In this document: piece after piece, positions 35,557 to 44,305 of the stretch
How the letters are laid out: each line of letters begins with the position of its first letter
How positions within the stretch are numbered: position 1 is the stretch's first letter
Translations under genes and position numbers: made by a program
From: Frateuria terrea
GTDB taxonomy: Bacteria > Pseudomonadota > Gammaproteobacteria > Xanthomonadales > Rhodanobacteraceae
DNA: 64,000 bases
Reading direction: 5' to 3'
Assembly: GCF_900115705.1 (NCBI RefSeq)
Contig: NZ_FOXL01000002.1
Coordinates: 124,001-188,000, forward strand
Notes under the pieces: generated by a model
Database searches by the model: none
Told to the model about the DNA's origin: nothing
What the model saw: the letters and a program-made list of their open reading frames with translations, nothing else

Positions 35557-35850
35557 ATGTCCATGATCCGCCTCCGCCTGATCGGCAACCGCGACGCCGC
35601 CGACTCGATCATCAGCGTGCTACACGGCATCGACGGCATCGAGCACGTCGAGGAGATCGAGGACCTGATGCTGGGCGTGCGCGACGATTCCAGCTCGGCC
35701 AACCTCGTCGACGACAGCGAAGGCAGGGTCTTCATGCTGGAGGTCGACGCTCCCAACGACATGTGCGCGGATGCGGTGCGCGTGGTCGCTGAATCCGAGG
35801 CACGCCGGCTGGACGCGGGCCTGGAGATCGTCGACGACGAGGATTTCTAG
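35557..35850 (+). CDS. Conserved hypothetical acidic protein
   Basis: A 97-residue, strongly acidic protein (MIRLRLIGNRDAADSIISVLHGIDGIEHVEEIEDLM...). The N-terminal part looks like a small beta-alpha-beta ACT/ferredoxin-like unit. No known motif, no signal and no TM segment. Coding is supported by clean codon usage and a clear start, with a divergent neighbour. Function unknown. Confidence 0.7.
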   Translation: MSMIRLRLIGNRDAADSIISVLHGIDGIEHVEEIEDLMLGVRDDSSSANLVDDSEGRVFMLEVDAPNDMCADAVRVVAESEARRLDAGLEIVDDEDF

Positions 35851-35943
35851 CCTGCCGGCCCAGCCACACCTCCGCGGGACGGGCTTCGGCCTGGCACCCG
35901 CGTAACAGAACCCTTGTGGGCTGGGGCCCACCCATGCAGGGAA

Positions 35944-36864
35944 TCAGCCGCCGCGGACCAGCAGGTGCCGCGCCACGCGGCCGTGCATGCGCCCCAGTCC
36001 ACGCGCCAGGTGCAGCGTGGCGAACAGCAGCAGCACGCCCAGGATGCACAGCACGATGGCGTCGCCCCAGCCCGGCACGTGCTGGCCCCAGCCCCAGTTG
36101 ATGACCGGCCGGTCGTTGACGTACGCGTCCGATATCCATCTTGGGGCGAACGCCCAGGCGATCGGGGCGCCGATGAAACCGACGGCGACCGACACCAGCG
36201 TCACCGCGATGGTGAAGTACACGATGCCCAGCGGCAGCATCAGCAGCATGTAGAGCAGCGTGGTCCAGGTGCGGGCATCGGTGAACATGCGGCCGATGCG
36301 CTTCATCAAGGTCAGGTTCTGCGCCGGATACGGCGGGCGCCGCGGCATGCGCGCGCCGAGCATCGCCTCGACGATGCGGCCCTCGACCAGCGACAGCGCC
36401 CGCACCGAGCCGAAGAACAGCACGATGAAGGGCAATCCGACGATCAGCACCGACAATCCCGCCGACAGCGACACCCCGGTGACCACCCAGGTGAAGTAGA
36501 AGATGCCGGTCGCCAGCGCCAGCACCATGTAGAACAAGGCGCCGTAGGTGCGCGGATCGGCCGCCACGCCGAAGAAGCGTCCGGCGAGCGAGCGGCGCTT
36601 CGGCGGCGGCGGTGGACGCAGCGCCCGCTGGATCCTGATCTCCTGGTCGCGGTACAGCTCCGCCACTTCGTCCGGGGCCCCGTAGCTGCCCACCACGTGC
36701 GCCAGCATGTCCGCCTCGCTGCGCTGCGGCTGTTCGGCCAGCTCCGCGCGCAGGTGTTCCTCCGCGTCGTAGAGCGCGTCCTGCACCAGCGCCGGATCGG
36801 CGCCGCGCAGGGCGGCCTTCAGCTGATGGAGGTATTCGTTGATCGTGCGCGGTGCGTTCATCAC
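35944..36864 (-). CDS. HAAS-signalling/sensor-domain membrane protein (PadR partner)
   Basis: A 306-residue protein. An N-terminal helical HAAS-type domain spans residues 1-75 (TINEYLHQLKAALRGADPALVQDALYDAEEHLRAEL, HVVGSYGAPDEVAELY). After a Pro-run linker, four to six TM helices (about 105-300) form a putative sensor region. Genes of this type are routinely paired with a PadR regulator. Here its start overlaps the PadR stop by 4 nt, implying translational coupling. It probably senses membrane or envelope conditions; the mechanism is unknown. Confidence 0.8.
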   Translation of the reverse strand: MMNAPRTINEYLHQLKAALRGADPALVQDALYDAEEHLRAELAEQPQRSEADMLAHVVGSYGAPDEVAELYRDQEIRIQRALRPPPPPKRRSLAGRFFGVAADPRTYGALFYMVLALATGIFYFTWVVTGVSLSAGLSVLIVGLPFIVLFFGSVRALSLVEGRIVEAMLGARMPRRPPYPAQNLTLMKRIGRMFTDARTWTTLLYMLLMLPLGIVYFTIAVTLVSVAVGFIGAPIAWAFAPRWISDAYVNDRPVINWGWGQHVPGWGDAIVLCILGVLLLFATLHLARGLGRMHGRVARHLLVRGG

Positions 36865-37223
36865 ACCTCTCCTTGAAGGACCTTGTCGACGGAATCACGC
36901 GTGGCGTTCCAGGCCGCGACCCATTCGCGCAGCACCTCCCGCCCCGGCTTGGTAACGCGGTAGTAGCGGCGCGGCGGCCCGCTCACCGAAGGCTCCACTT
37001 CGCTGGCCAGCAACCCGGCCGCCTCCAGGTTGCGCAGCACCGGGTAGAGCGCGCTCTGCTTGCCGGCAAGCACGCCCTCGCCCAGCTCCTCCAGCCGCTT
37101 GGCAATCTGGTAGCCGTACAGCGGCTGCCGCGATTGCCCCAGCACCGCCAGCAGCACCAGCGAGACGGTGCCTGCCGACAGCTCCTTCTGGAACTTCTTC
37201 AGATGGCCGACCCTATCGTCCAC
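36861..37223 (-). CDS. PadR-family transcriptional regulator
   Basis: A 120-residue winged-helix repressor. It has the PadR core LVLLAVLGQSRQPLYGYQIAKRLEELGEG, then ALYPVLRNLEAAGLLASEVEPS and the wing RRYYRVTKPGREVLREW. It is the short PadR subfamily type and likely autoregulates the padR-HAAS operon. The start is a GTG at 37223. A short inverted repeat TAGTG/CACTA at 37262-37280 is a possible operator. Confidence 0.88.
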   Translation of the reverse strand: MDDRVGHLKKFQKELSAGTVSLVLLAVLGQSRQPLYGYQIAKRLEELGEGVLAGKQSALYPVLRNLEAAGLLASEVEPSVSGPPRRYYRVTKPGREVLREWVAAWNATRDSVDKVLQGEV

Positions 37224-37261
37224 ACGCTCGCCTGCACTGCCACTTGGGTTGCTGTGCAGGT

Positions 37262-37280
37262 TAGTGTGAAGTTAGCACTA
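37262..37280. promoter_or_regulatory. Possible PadR operator (inverted repeat)
   Basis: TAGTG-N9-CACTA lies 39 nt upstream of the padR GTG, in an AT-richer patch. PadR proteins bind such short dyads near their own promoters (family knowledge). The arms are only 5 bp, so chance is not excluded. Confidence 0.35.
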
Positions 37281-38037
37281 GTTCATGGGCCTGAAGTCAT
37301 GCCGGCGCGGCCCGGTCGCGCAGTGTGCGCTGGGGCACCGCGACCGTAGAGCTAGGTTGTGGCTTGCCCGCGAGCCAGTCCATCGGCACCGAAACGTGCA
37401 CTTGGAGTCCCAGCGGATTCCATGCGAGGCGGGCTCGCCAGCGAGCTGTTCGCGGAGAGTCGGATCAACCAGCCGGGACCGGCTCCGGTCCGCTGCGGCG
37501 CCTGCATGACGGCCTACCGTGCTCGGACCCATGCAGGATGAAAAGCGCCCCCCCCGCGCGCCGCACACGTTCACGCGCCCGCCGAACACCGCGAAGGCGC
37601 CCTACTGATCGACCACCTGGACCATGGCCCGGGTGGCGTCGATGACCCGTTGGAGGATATCCAGCTGTGGAGCTTCAGCGGCCAGCTTGTTGGTTGCGCC
37701 GGAAGGTTTCGGCGGTGGGCTCGGCCGGACCTGTTGTCGGGCCATGGTGCGGTCGCGCCCCAGCTGCCGTTGGTGCCTCCGGAAACGGTGGCACGCGTGG
37801 TGCCTGCGCGTGCCACTGAAGCTGTCGCCCGCACTGCGCGGCGCGTTGCGACGAGCCGGTCCATGGAGATGGACGCGGCGCTCGATGAAGGTGGCTGGTC
37901 GAGGGGTCAACGTTGCGCCGGCAGGCCCGGAAATCATGGCCCTGGAACGGGCCCGCAGCTTTCGCTGCCAAGAGCCGGCGGAGTGAAGCCCCGGCCGCGG
38001 CAGCCGCGCCGAGCCACCGGTTCGACCGCAGATGCGC
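37281..38037. other. 757-nt gap with no convincing conserved gene
   Basis: Reading frames here are short and Arg-rich, the pattern of non-coding high-GC DNA. A hairpin-capable stretch GGTCGCG..CGCGACC lies near 37315-37346. The only plausible coding sequence is the 47-residue ORF listed separately. The region could be decayed coding sequence between the padR operon and the YfiR/kinase operon. Confidence 0.5.
37602..37745 (-). CDS. Possible small protein (47 residues)
   Basis: The second half (LAAEAPQLDILQRVIDATRAMVQVVDQ) has the amphipathic, balanced composition of a real helix, unlike the Arg-rich noise around it. The first half is basic and Pro-rich. The ribosome site is weak (GGGGCG). It could be a small gene or a remnant C-terminus of a decayed one. 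Confidence 0.3.
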   Translation of the reverse strand: MARQQVRPSPPPKPSGATNKLAAEAPQLDILQRVIDATRAMVQVVDQ

Positions 38038-38415
38038 TCAGGCTTCCAGCGCTGCGTTCACCATCTCCGGCAGCGTTTCCAGCGAGAACGGCTTCTGCAG
38101 CACGCGGTAGACCACCGAATGCAGCGACGGCGGCAGCGGTGAGGGTGCATAGCCGGTCATCAGGATGACCTTCATGCCAGGCCGCAGTGTGCGCGCCGCT
38201 TCGGCGACCTGGTAGCCGTCGATGTCGGGCAGCTTGATGTCGCTCAGCAGCACATCGATGCGCAGGTCCGACTTGAGGGCCTGCACGCCGGAGGTGCCGT
38301 CGCTGGCTTCGACCACGCTGAAGCCGGCCTCCTGCAGGCCTTCCATGACCAGTTCGCGCAGGAACGCTTCGTCTTCGACCAGCAGGATGTGGGGGGCGGT
38401 GTCGACAGCAGGCAT
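38038..38415 (-). CDS. Single-domain response regulator
   Basis: A 125-residue CheY-like receiver with no output domain. It has the acidic pocket LLVEDEAF, phospho-acceptor Asp in VLLSDIKLPDIDGY, Thr in LMTGYAP and Lys in LQKPFS. The start codon overlaps the kinase stop by one base (TAATG), so it is translationally coupled and is the probable phosphate acceptor of that kinase. The output must be by protein-protein contact or phosphorelay. Confidence 0.9.
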   Translation of the reverse strand: MPAVDTAPHILLVEDEAFLRELVMEGLQEAGFSVVEASDGTSGVQALKSDLRIDVLLSDIKLPDIDGYQVAEAARTLRPGMKVILMTGYAPSPLPPSLHSVVYRVLQKPFSLETLPEMVNAALEA

Positions 38416-39920
38416 TACGCTTCCTCCGGAATGGCGTCGCGGGGAGCCCGCGGAAGGATGATGTGAATGGTGGTGCCGCGGCCGGGCCGGCTCTCGATGC
38501 TAGCCACGCCGCGCGACTGCTCGACGTAGCCCAGGATGGTGCTCAACCCCAGCCCGGTGCCCTTGCCCACCGGCTTGGTGGTGAAGAACGGATCGAATGC
38601 CTTGCGGCGCACGTCCTCGCTCATGCCCACGCCGGTGTCGACCACCCGCAAGTGCACGTAGTCGCCGTCGGCCAGCTCGCTCAGCGGGTGGCTGGCGTCC
38701 ACGCGCACGTCGTCGGTGCAAATGGAAATCTGCCCGCCCTCGGGCATCGCGTCGCGCGCGTTGATGACCAGGTTGAGGATCGCGTTTTCCATCTGGTTGG
38801 AGTCGCACAGCACCGCCCAGCTCGAACCCAGCCGGTAGTCGATCTTCCAGCTGGAGCCCACCGAGTGGTCCAGCAGCGGCTCGATGTTGCGGATCAGTTC
38901 GTCCAGCCGCAGCGACTTGGGCGACAGCGGCTGCCGGCGCGCAAAGCTCAGCAGGCGTTGGGTGAGGCTGGCGGCGCGGTCGATGCCGTCCTGGGCCATG
39001 CCCAGGTAGCGCTGGATCTGCGCGTGGCGCGCCTGGCGCTGGCGGAAGAACGCGCTGTCCTGGTCGGGCGCCAGCCGGGCGGCGGCAGACCGCTCGGCAC
39101 GGTCCCCGGCCGCGACCCGCTCGCGCTCGATCTGTTCCTCGCGCTCGGCCATCGGTTCGCTTTCCAGCAGCAGCCGCTGCAGGCGCGCCAGGCTGCCGCG
39201 GATGATCATCAGCAGGTTGTTGAAATCGTGCGCGACGCCACCGGACAGCTGACCGATCGCCTCCATCTTCTGGCTCTGCCGCAACGCCTCCTCGGTGCGC
39301 GCACGCTGCTCCATCTCGGCGCGCAGCCGCCCGTTGGCGTTGGCCAGTTCGCGCGCGCGCCGCTGCAACACGGCGTTCGCGCGCGTGAGCACGCGTTGCG
39401 CCACCGCCAGTGCGGCAAGCATCAGCAAGGCCATGATCGTCAGCAGGACGACGCCGCTGTAGCGAACCATCTGGACCATCAGCGGCGCGGTGGTGGCGCG
39501 CAGGTAGACGCTACCGATGGCGGTGGTGCCCTGCTGGGCCAGCGCGGCCACCAGCAGGTGGCCAGGAGGCAGGTGTCCGCCGTTGGCCAGGCTGTCGGCG
39601 ATCGGTTCGCTGCCCGGGCGTTGGAAGCCGGCGATCTGGTGGTGCGCCTCGTCGTACACCGCCGCGGCATCCAGGCGCGGGTCGAGCATCAACGCGTTGA
39701 CGTATTCCTGCGCCGTGGCGCGGTCGTTGAATGCCACTGCGGCGGTCACGCTCGCGGCCAGGATTTTCGCCTGCACGGACAACTGCCGCTGCCGCTCGGA
39801 GGTGGCCGAGTGGTACTGGTAGCCCGTGGCAAGCGCCCCGGCGAGCAGCAGCAGTGCGGCGGCGACCAGCGCCACGCCCGGCCGGAAGGCGAACGACTGG
39901 CCGAGCCCGCGCGCCTTCAC
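38415..39920 (-). CDS. Membrane sensor histidine kinase with CHASE8-like periplasmic domain
   Basis: 501 residues. TM1 spans about 15-35, the periplasmic region 36-150, TM2 152-175 and a coiled coil 180-220; H-box GGVAHDFNNLL (His231) and HATPase (NLVINARDAMPEGG, DTGVGM, KGTGLGLS) follow. The periplasmic segment (AKILAASVTAAVAFNDRATAQEYVNALMLDP..AAAVYDE) resembles CHASE8, the sensor of YfiN/DgcN that binds YfiR. About 46 charged residues (near 255-300) are inserted in the HisKA domain relative to the two other kinases in this window. The GTG start overlaps the yfiR stop (GTGA). Confidence 0.88.
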   Translation of the reverse strand: MKARGLGQSFAFRPGVALVAAALLLLAGALATGYQYHSATSERQRQLSVQAKILAASVTAAVAFNDRATAQEYVNALMLDPRLDAAAVYDEAHHQIAGFQRPGSEPIADSLANGGHLPPGHLLVAALAQQGTTAIGSVYLRATTAPLMVQMVRYSGVVLLTIMALLMLAALAVAQRVLTRANAVLQRRARELANANGRLRAEMEQRARTEEALRQSQKMEAIGQLSGGVAHDFNNLLMIIRGSLARLQRLLLESEPMAEREEQIERERVAAGDRAERSAAARLAPDQDSAFFRQRQARHAQIQRYLGMAQDGIDRAASLTQRLLSFARRQPLSPKSLRLDELIRNIEPLLDHSVGSSWKIDYRLGSSWAVLCDSNQMENAILNLVINARDAMPEGGQISICTDDVRVDASHPLSELADGDYVHLRVVDTGVGMSEDVRRKAFDPFFTTKPVGKGTGLGLSTILGYVEQSRGVASIESRPGRGTTIHIILPRAPRDAIPEEA

Positions 39921-40522
39921 GTCGGTTGCCTCACCGTCAGGGCGAGATTGAGCAGCTTGGAACTGATGCTGATGTGGTTGCGCGCGGCCTGTGCGGTATC
40001 GATCACGAAACGCACGCGCCCGCGCTCGATCACGAACTGCACGATGCCACCCGGGTTGTCCGTGGTGGAGTCGAGCACCGTCAGCACCGGCCTGCCGCTC
40101 ACGGCATCGAGCGCCTGGCGGACGCTCTGCGACGGCAGGTGGCTGATGAAGACGATCTGGCACGCCGCGTCGGGCGTGAGCGAGTCCATCCGGCGCACCT
40201 CGAAGGGGTGCGTGCCCAGGCTGCGCCCGGCCACGGCCTTCTCCAGGTAACGGCCGAACGGATCGTCGCCGGCCACGCAGATGTGGAAGGGCTCGTTGGC
40301 CGCGGTGAAGGTGGTGGGCGGCCAGTTCACGAACGGCGCCAGCTTGTAGAGGTAGGTCGCCTTGACCGCGTATTCGAGCGAAACATCCGCTTGCCCGGCC
40401 CGCGCCCTGGCCTGGCCCGTGGCGCACGCCAGCAGCAGCGCGAGCAGGCAGGCGCGCGGGGCGACCGCCCGGGTACGCAAGCTGGCGGATCGGAACGTGG
40501 CGCGACGGCTGGGCTTGGGCAT
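39917..40522 (-). CDS. yfiR: YfiR-family periplasmic protein (DUF4154)
   Basis: A 201-residue protein with a basic N-terminus and hydrophobic signal segment (ACLLALLLACATGQARA), then the YfiR domain: EYAVKATYLYKLAPFVNWPP, FHICVAGDDPFG and QIVFISHLP. In Pseudomonas, YfiR represses the cyclase YfiN from the periplasm and responds to redox. Here its gene overlaps a histidine kinase with a CHASE8-like sensor, so the kinase is the likely partner. The TonB receptor gene is 22 nt upstream. Start ATG at 40522; a TTG three codons earlier is possible. Confidence 0.88.
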   Translation of the reverse strand: MPKPSRRATFRSASLRTRAVAPRACLLALLLACATGQARARAGQADVSLEYAVKATYLYKLAPFVNWPPTTFTAANEPFHICVAGDDPFGRYLEKAVAGRSLGTHPFEVRRMDSLTPDAACQIVFISHLPSQSVRQALDAVSGRPVLTVLDSTTDNPGGIVQFVIERGRVRFVIDTAQAARNHISISSKLLNLALTVRQPT

Positions 40523-40544
40523 CGGGTGCAATCTTCGCGCGCGT

Positions 40545-42494
40545 CTAGAAGTTCACGCGGGCGTCGAGCGACACGCTGCGCCCGATCCGGTCGCTGCCCG
40601 GGAACACGTATTCCTGGTGCCAGCTGCGCAGCAGGTTGAAACCGGACAGCGACAGTTCCAGCTTGTCGTTCACCAGCCATCCCAGGCGCGCGTCCAGTTC
40701 CACGTAGCCGGGCACCTTCGGGTCGGGCAGTGGGCCGACGCCACGCAGTTCGGTATACAGCGTCCAGCGGTCGGAAAGGTTGACCGTCGAGCGCACGAAG
40801 CCCTGCCGGTCGGGATCGTCGCCGGCCTGCGCCAGGCCCAGCAACCCGCTCCCGTCCGGCTTGAAGCGCAGGTGCTGGCGCCGGGTAGTGAAGCCGGCAC
40901 CCAGCTGCCAGCGCTCGCTGACTGCATAGCTGCCCCAGGCCTCCAGGCCCAGGGTGTGGCCCTGCATGTTGTTGCCCCAGGTCAGCGGCAGCACCGTGAC
41001 CGGCGCGAACTCGACCGTGCGCAGGTCGTCGTAGACGTTGTAGTAAACCGAGACCGACACCGTCGCGCGCGTGGCAACCTGGGCGCGCCAGCCCGTCTCG
41101 TAGGCGGTCAGCTTCTCGCGGCGGAAGTCCGGGTTGCCGGCGAGGAAGGTGACCGCGCCCTGCTTCTCGATCACGTCCTCGTCGAACGGCGTGGGCGTGC
41201 GCACGGCACGCGAGGCGGCGGCCCACAGCAATACGTTGCGGGTGGGTTGCCAGGACAGGCGGGCGTTGGGCATCAGCGACACGCCCGAGTAAGGATCGTC
41301 CTCGGCTTTCAGGCCCAGCGTCAGCTGCGTGCGCGCGTCCAGCGCGATCTGGTCCTGGACGAACGCGTTGGCGAGGTTCTGGGTGTTGCGCGTCGGATCC
41401 CACAGCAGCGAGCTGTCCACGCCGATGCGCGGCTTGATGTCGTAGCGGTAGATGCGGTCGCCGACGCCCCAGACCAGCTGGTTGCGCTCGCCCAGCGCCA
41501 GGTTGTGCTGCGCTTCGATGTCCCAGGTATCGAGCTTGAAACCGCTGCCGTCGCCCTGGTTGCGGCGATACACGTGGTCGTAATAGGTCTGCAATTGCAA
41601 ACTGGATGTCTCGCTGAGCGCATGCTGCCAGCGCGCGAGCAGGTCACCCTCGCTGCTGCGCGCCTCCGGACCCGCAGGTTGGTCCTGCCGGCCGTCGTGC
41701 AGGTCGCCCTGCAGCATGAGCGCATCGCCGTCGCCGGCATCCCAGTCCAGCCGGAAGCCTGCCTGCGGCTTGCGCCAGCCATCGTGCGCGTCCTGGCCGG
41801 CGCTGTCGTCGAAGGCGCGCCGCCGTATCTCGCTGGCATACACCCGGTAATGCGCGTGCGGCCCCAGCGTACCGCCATACTGCACGGCCGCGCTGCTCTC
41901 CAGGTTGCCCGCGCTCAGGCTCAACAGGCCCCCCTGGGTGTCGGCCGAGGCGCGGGTGATGATGTTGATCACGCCGTTGACCGCGTTGGCGCCCCACAGC
42001 GCGCCACCGGGCCCGCTGATGACCTCCACGCGCTCGATGTTCTGCGGCAGCACAAACTGGTCGTCCCAGTACATGCCCGAGAAGATCGGCGAATACACGC
42101 TGCGCCCGTCGATCAGCACCAGCAGCTTGTTGGGGAAGTTCTGCGCGAAGTTGTTGCCGCTGAACCCGCGCGCGGTAATGGTGTAGCCGCTGGGGCTGGT
42201 CTGGAAAATCTCCAGATTGGGCGCCAGCCGCAGGATGTCGGGCAGGTTGCGTGCGCCCGAACGCATGACGTCGTCGTGGCTGATCACGTACACCGCGGCG
42301 GGCGCCTCGCTGAGCGCTTCGGGTTTCTTGGCCACCGAGGACACCACCACCTTGCCCAGGTCCTCCAGCGAAAGGCTGCCAAGGTCGGTGGCCGGCACGG
42401 CCATGTCACCGGCCTGGGCGGCCTGGGCGACCTGGATCGACAACGCAAGCAGGATCGATGCGGCGAGGCCGCTCCTGTGGGTTACCGCATTCAT
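40545..42494 (-). CDS. TonB-dependent outer-membrane receptor
   Basis: A 649-residue protein with a signal peptide (MNAVTHRSGLAASILLALSIQVAQA). An N-terminal sequence with a TonB-box/linker (LSLEDLGKVVVSSVAKKPEAL) is followed by the plug (AVYVISHDDVMRSGARNLPDILRLAPNLEIF, VLIDGRSVY) and a 22-strand-type barrel ending in aromatic Phe (RVNF). It is first in an apparent operon with yfiR, a kinase and a response regulator. It resembles receptors that occur with YfiR in other gammaproteobacteria. The ligand is unknown; it may feed a signal into the kinase pathway. Confidence 0.9.
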   Translation of the reverse strand: MNAVTHRSGLAASILLALSIQVAQAAQAGDMAVPATDLGSLSLEDLGKVVVSSVAKKPEALSEAPAAVYVISHDDVMRSGARNLPDILRLAPNLEIFQTSPSGYTITARGFSGNNFAQNFPNKLLVLIDGRSVYSPIFSGMYWDDQFVLPQNIERVEVISGPGGALWGANAVNGVINIITRASADTQGGLLSLSAGNLESSAAVQYGGTLGPHAHYRVYASEIRRRAFDDSAGQDAHDGWRKPQAGFRLDWDAGDGDALMLQGDLHDGRQDQPAGPEARSSEGDLLARWQHALSETSSLQLQTYYDHVYRRNQGDGSGFKLDTWDIEAQHNLALGERNQLVWGVGDRIYRYDIKPRIGVDSSLLWDPTRNTQNLANAFVQDQIALDARTQLTLGLKAEDDPYSGVSLMPNARLSWQPTRNVLLWAAASRAVRTPTPFDEDVIEKQGAVTFLAGNPDFRREKLTAYETGWRAQVATRATVSVSVYYNVYDDLRTVEFAPVTVLPLTWGNNMQGHTLGLEAWGSYAVSERWQLGAGFTTRRQHLRFKPDGSGLLGLAQAGDDPDRQGFVRSTVNLSDRWTLYTELRGVGPLPDPKVPGYVELDARLGWLVNDKLELSLSGFNLLRSWHQEYVFPGSDRIGRSVSLDARVNF

Positions 42495-42652
42495 GCGGTC
42501 GCCTCGGCGCGGGCGATCGGGCTGCGCATTGAGGTCATCCTTATCTTGACGTTTCTTGGGGGCATGCGTTTGCGCGGCGCGCGGACGATGGAAGGGTAGC
42601 CGATCCGGTCCGGGTCACCGTGTAGCGGATGTCTGTGACCGAGAGTGTAACG

Positions 42653-43153
42653 TCAATGCCGTGAGCCAGTTCTCGCCCGCAGCACTATCGCGGCTCGGCG
42701 GCTTTCGTATTTGCCTGCGGTTGCGCGTCGAGCGCGCGCACGAACCAGCGGATCGACGGCGATGTAGTGCGCCCAGGTGTCGATCCCGCGGACCAGGTCT
42801 TCCTCGTCGCGGCCCAGGGAATGCAGGTAGGCCAGCGCACTGCCCCAACGCCGGCTACGTACGGCAAGGTCGTTCGCGTTGTGCAACCTGGCGCGGATCT
42901 TCTTCTCGTTGCGGATCATGCCCCCGGCGGCCATCAGGCCGGCAATCTGCTCGTCCGGCCAGGCGGCCACCGCCGCCAGGTCGAAGCCGGCGAAGGTGCG
43001 ACGGATCGCCGCCCGGCGCGCCTGCACCACGGCCGGGCGGAAGCGCGCCTGGAACAGCGCGGCGGCGAGCAGTTCGAACACCTGGTCGTCGCTTCGCGCA
43101 GGCTGGTCGTCGAGCGGGTTCCAGCCTTCCACGATCCACGGGAGCATGGGCAT
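42653..43153 (-). CDS. DNA-3-methyladenine glycosylase I-like protein, likely frameshifted 3' end
   Basis: 166 residues as read. The core (ELLAAALFQARFRPAVVQARRAAIRRTFAGFDLAAVAAW, GGMIRNEKKIRARLHNAN) resembles the helix-hairpin-helix Tag family that excises 3-methyladenine. The last about 30 residues turn Arg-rich (ARARRATAG...). The alternative frame reads WFVRALDAQPQANTKAAEPR and stops at 42685, with better GC3. One missing or extra base near 42749-42752 would explain this. It is shorter than typical Tag and lacks its N-terminal Cys zinc ligand, so a divergent subfamily is possible. Confidence 0.75.
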   Translation of the reverse strand: MPMLPWIVEGWNPLDDQPARSDDQVFELLAAALFQARFRPAVVQARRAAIRRTFAGFDLAAVAAWPDEQIAGLMAAGGMIRNEKKIRARLHNANDLAVRSRRWGSALAYLHSLGRDEEDLVRGIDTWAHYIAVDPLVRARARRATAGKYESRRAAIVLRARTGSRH

Positions 43154-43195
43154 GCAGGGTGGCCGGCGGCGGCCCGCCGCCGCCGGCGCATTGCG

Positions 43196-44248
43196 TTACG
43201 CGGCGAGCGAGGCGTTGTCGATCACGAAGCGATACCTCACGTCGCTGCGCTGCATGCGGTCGTAGGCCTGGTCGATCTTCTGTGCCGGGATCATCTCGAT
43301 GTCCGCGACGATCCCGTGCTCCGCGCAGAAATCGAGCATCTCCTGCGTTTCGGCGATGCCGCCGATCAGCGAGCCGGCGATCGAGCGGCGGCCGAAGATC
43401 AGCGTCCCGACGTTCGGGCTCGGGTGTGCATGCTCGGGCACGCCGACCAGGCACAGCGTGCCGTCGCGCTTGAGCAGACGGGTATAGGCATCGAGGTCGT
43501 GGCTGGCCGCGACCGTGTTGAGGATGAAGTCGAAGCTGCCCGCGTGCCTGGCCATGTCGTCCGGATCCTTCGAGATCACCACCTCGTCCGCGCCGAGGTC
43601 GAGCGCGTCCTGCCGCTTGGATTCGGACGTGGTGAAGGCCACCGTGTGCGCGCCCATCGCATGGGCCAGCTTGATGCCCATGTGGCCCAGCCCGCCGATG
43701 CCGACGATACCGACCTTCTTGCCGGGGCCGGCGCCCCAGTGGCGCAGCGGAGAGTACGTGGTGATGCCCGCGCACAGCAGGGGCGCGACCGCGGCCAGCT
43801 GCTCTTCGGGATGGCGGATCTTCAGCACGAAGCGATCGCTCACCACGATCTGCTGCGAATAACCGCCCAGCGTATGCCCGGGAGCATCCGGCGTCTTGCC
43901 GTTGTAGGTGCCGGTGAAGCCGTTCTCGCAGAACTGCTCCAGCCCCTCGCCGCAGGAGGCGCAGTGCTGGCAGCTGTCGACCAGGCAGCCGACGCCGACG
44001 GTGTCGCCGACCTTGAAGCCGGTGACCTCGCTGCCGACCGCGCTGACGTGGCCGACGATCTCGTGGCCGGGCACGCAGGGATACAGCGTGCCGGCCCATT
44101 CCGAACGCACCGTATGCAGGTCCGAATGGCAAACGCCGCAATAGGCGATGTCGATCTGCACGTCGTGCGACCCGGGCTGGCGGCGCTCGATGTCCATCGC
44201 TTCGAGCGGCTTGTTGCTGGCGTGGGCACCGTAGGCTTTGGTCTTCAT
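43196..44248 (-). CDS. Zinc-dependent alcohol/aldehyde dehydrogenase (YahK/CAD type)
   Basis: A 350-residue medium-chain dehydrogenase that probably reduces aldehydes with NADPH. Catalytic zinc ligands lie in CGVCHSDLH (Cys), PGHEIVG (His) and LLCAGITTY (Cys). Structural zinc cysteines cluster in CQHCASCGEGLEQFC. The cofactor motif is GIGGLGHMGIKLA. The start at 44248 (MKTKAYGAH) is standard for the group. It follows a cupin gene on the same strand (57-nt gap), and a collapsed LysR gene lies divergently beyond the cupin. Confidence 0.92.
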   Translation of the reverse strand: MKTKAYGAHASNKPLEAMDIERRQPGSHDVQIDIAYCGVCHSDLHTVRSEWAGTLYPCVPGHEIVGHVSAVGSEVTGFKVGDTVGVGCLVDSCQHCASCGEGLEQFCENGFTGTYNGKTPDAPGHTLGGYSQQIVVSDRFVLKIRHPEEQLAAVAPLLCAGITTYSPLRHWGAGPGKKVGIVGIGGLGHMGIKLAHAMGAHTVAFTTSESKRQDALDLGADEVVISKDPDDMARHAGSFDFILNTVAASHDLDAYTRLLKRDGTLCLVGVPEHAHPSPNVGTLIFGRRSIAGSLIGGIAETQEMLDFCAEHGIVADIEMIPAQKIDQAYDRMQRSDVRYRFVIDNASLAA

Positions 44249-44305
44249 GGATGGTTCCTGTGCAGGTGGGGATGAGTGCAACCGGACGACGGTAGCAAAG
44301 CAGGC

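Noticed and set aside
37285-37645. Several 60-106 codon ORFs in the padR-kinase gap
   Set aside because: Arg/Ala-rich without ribosome sites, overlapping each other on both strands; no support for coding.
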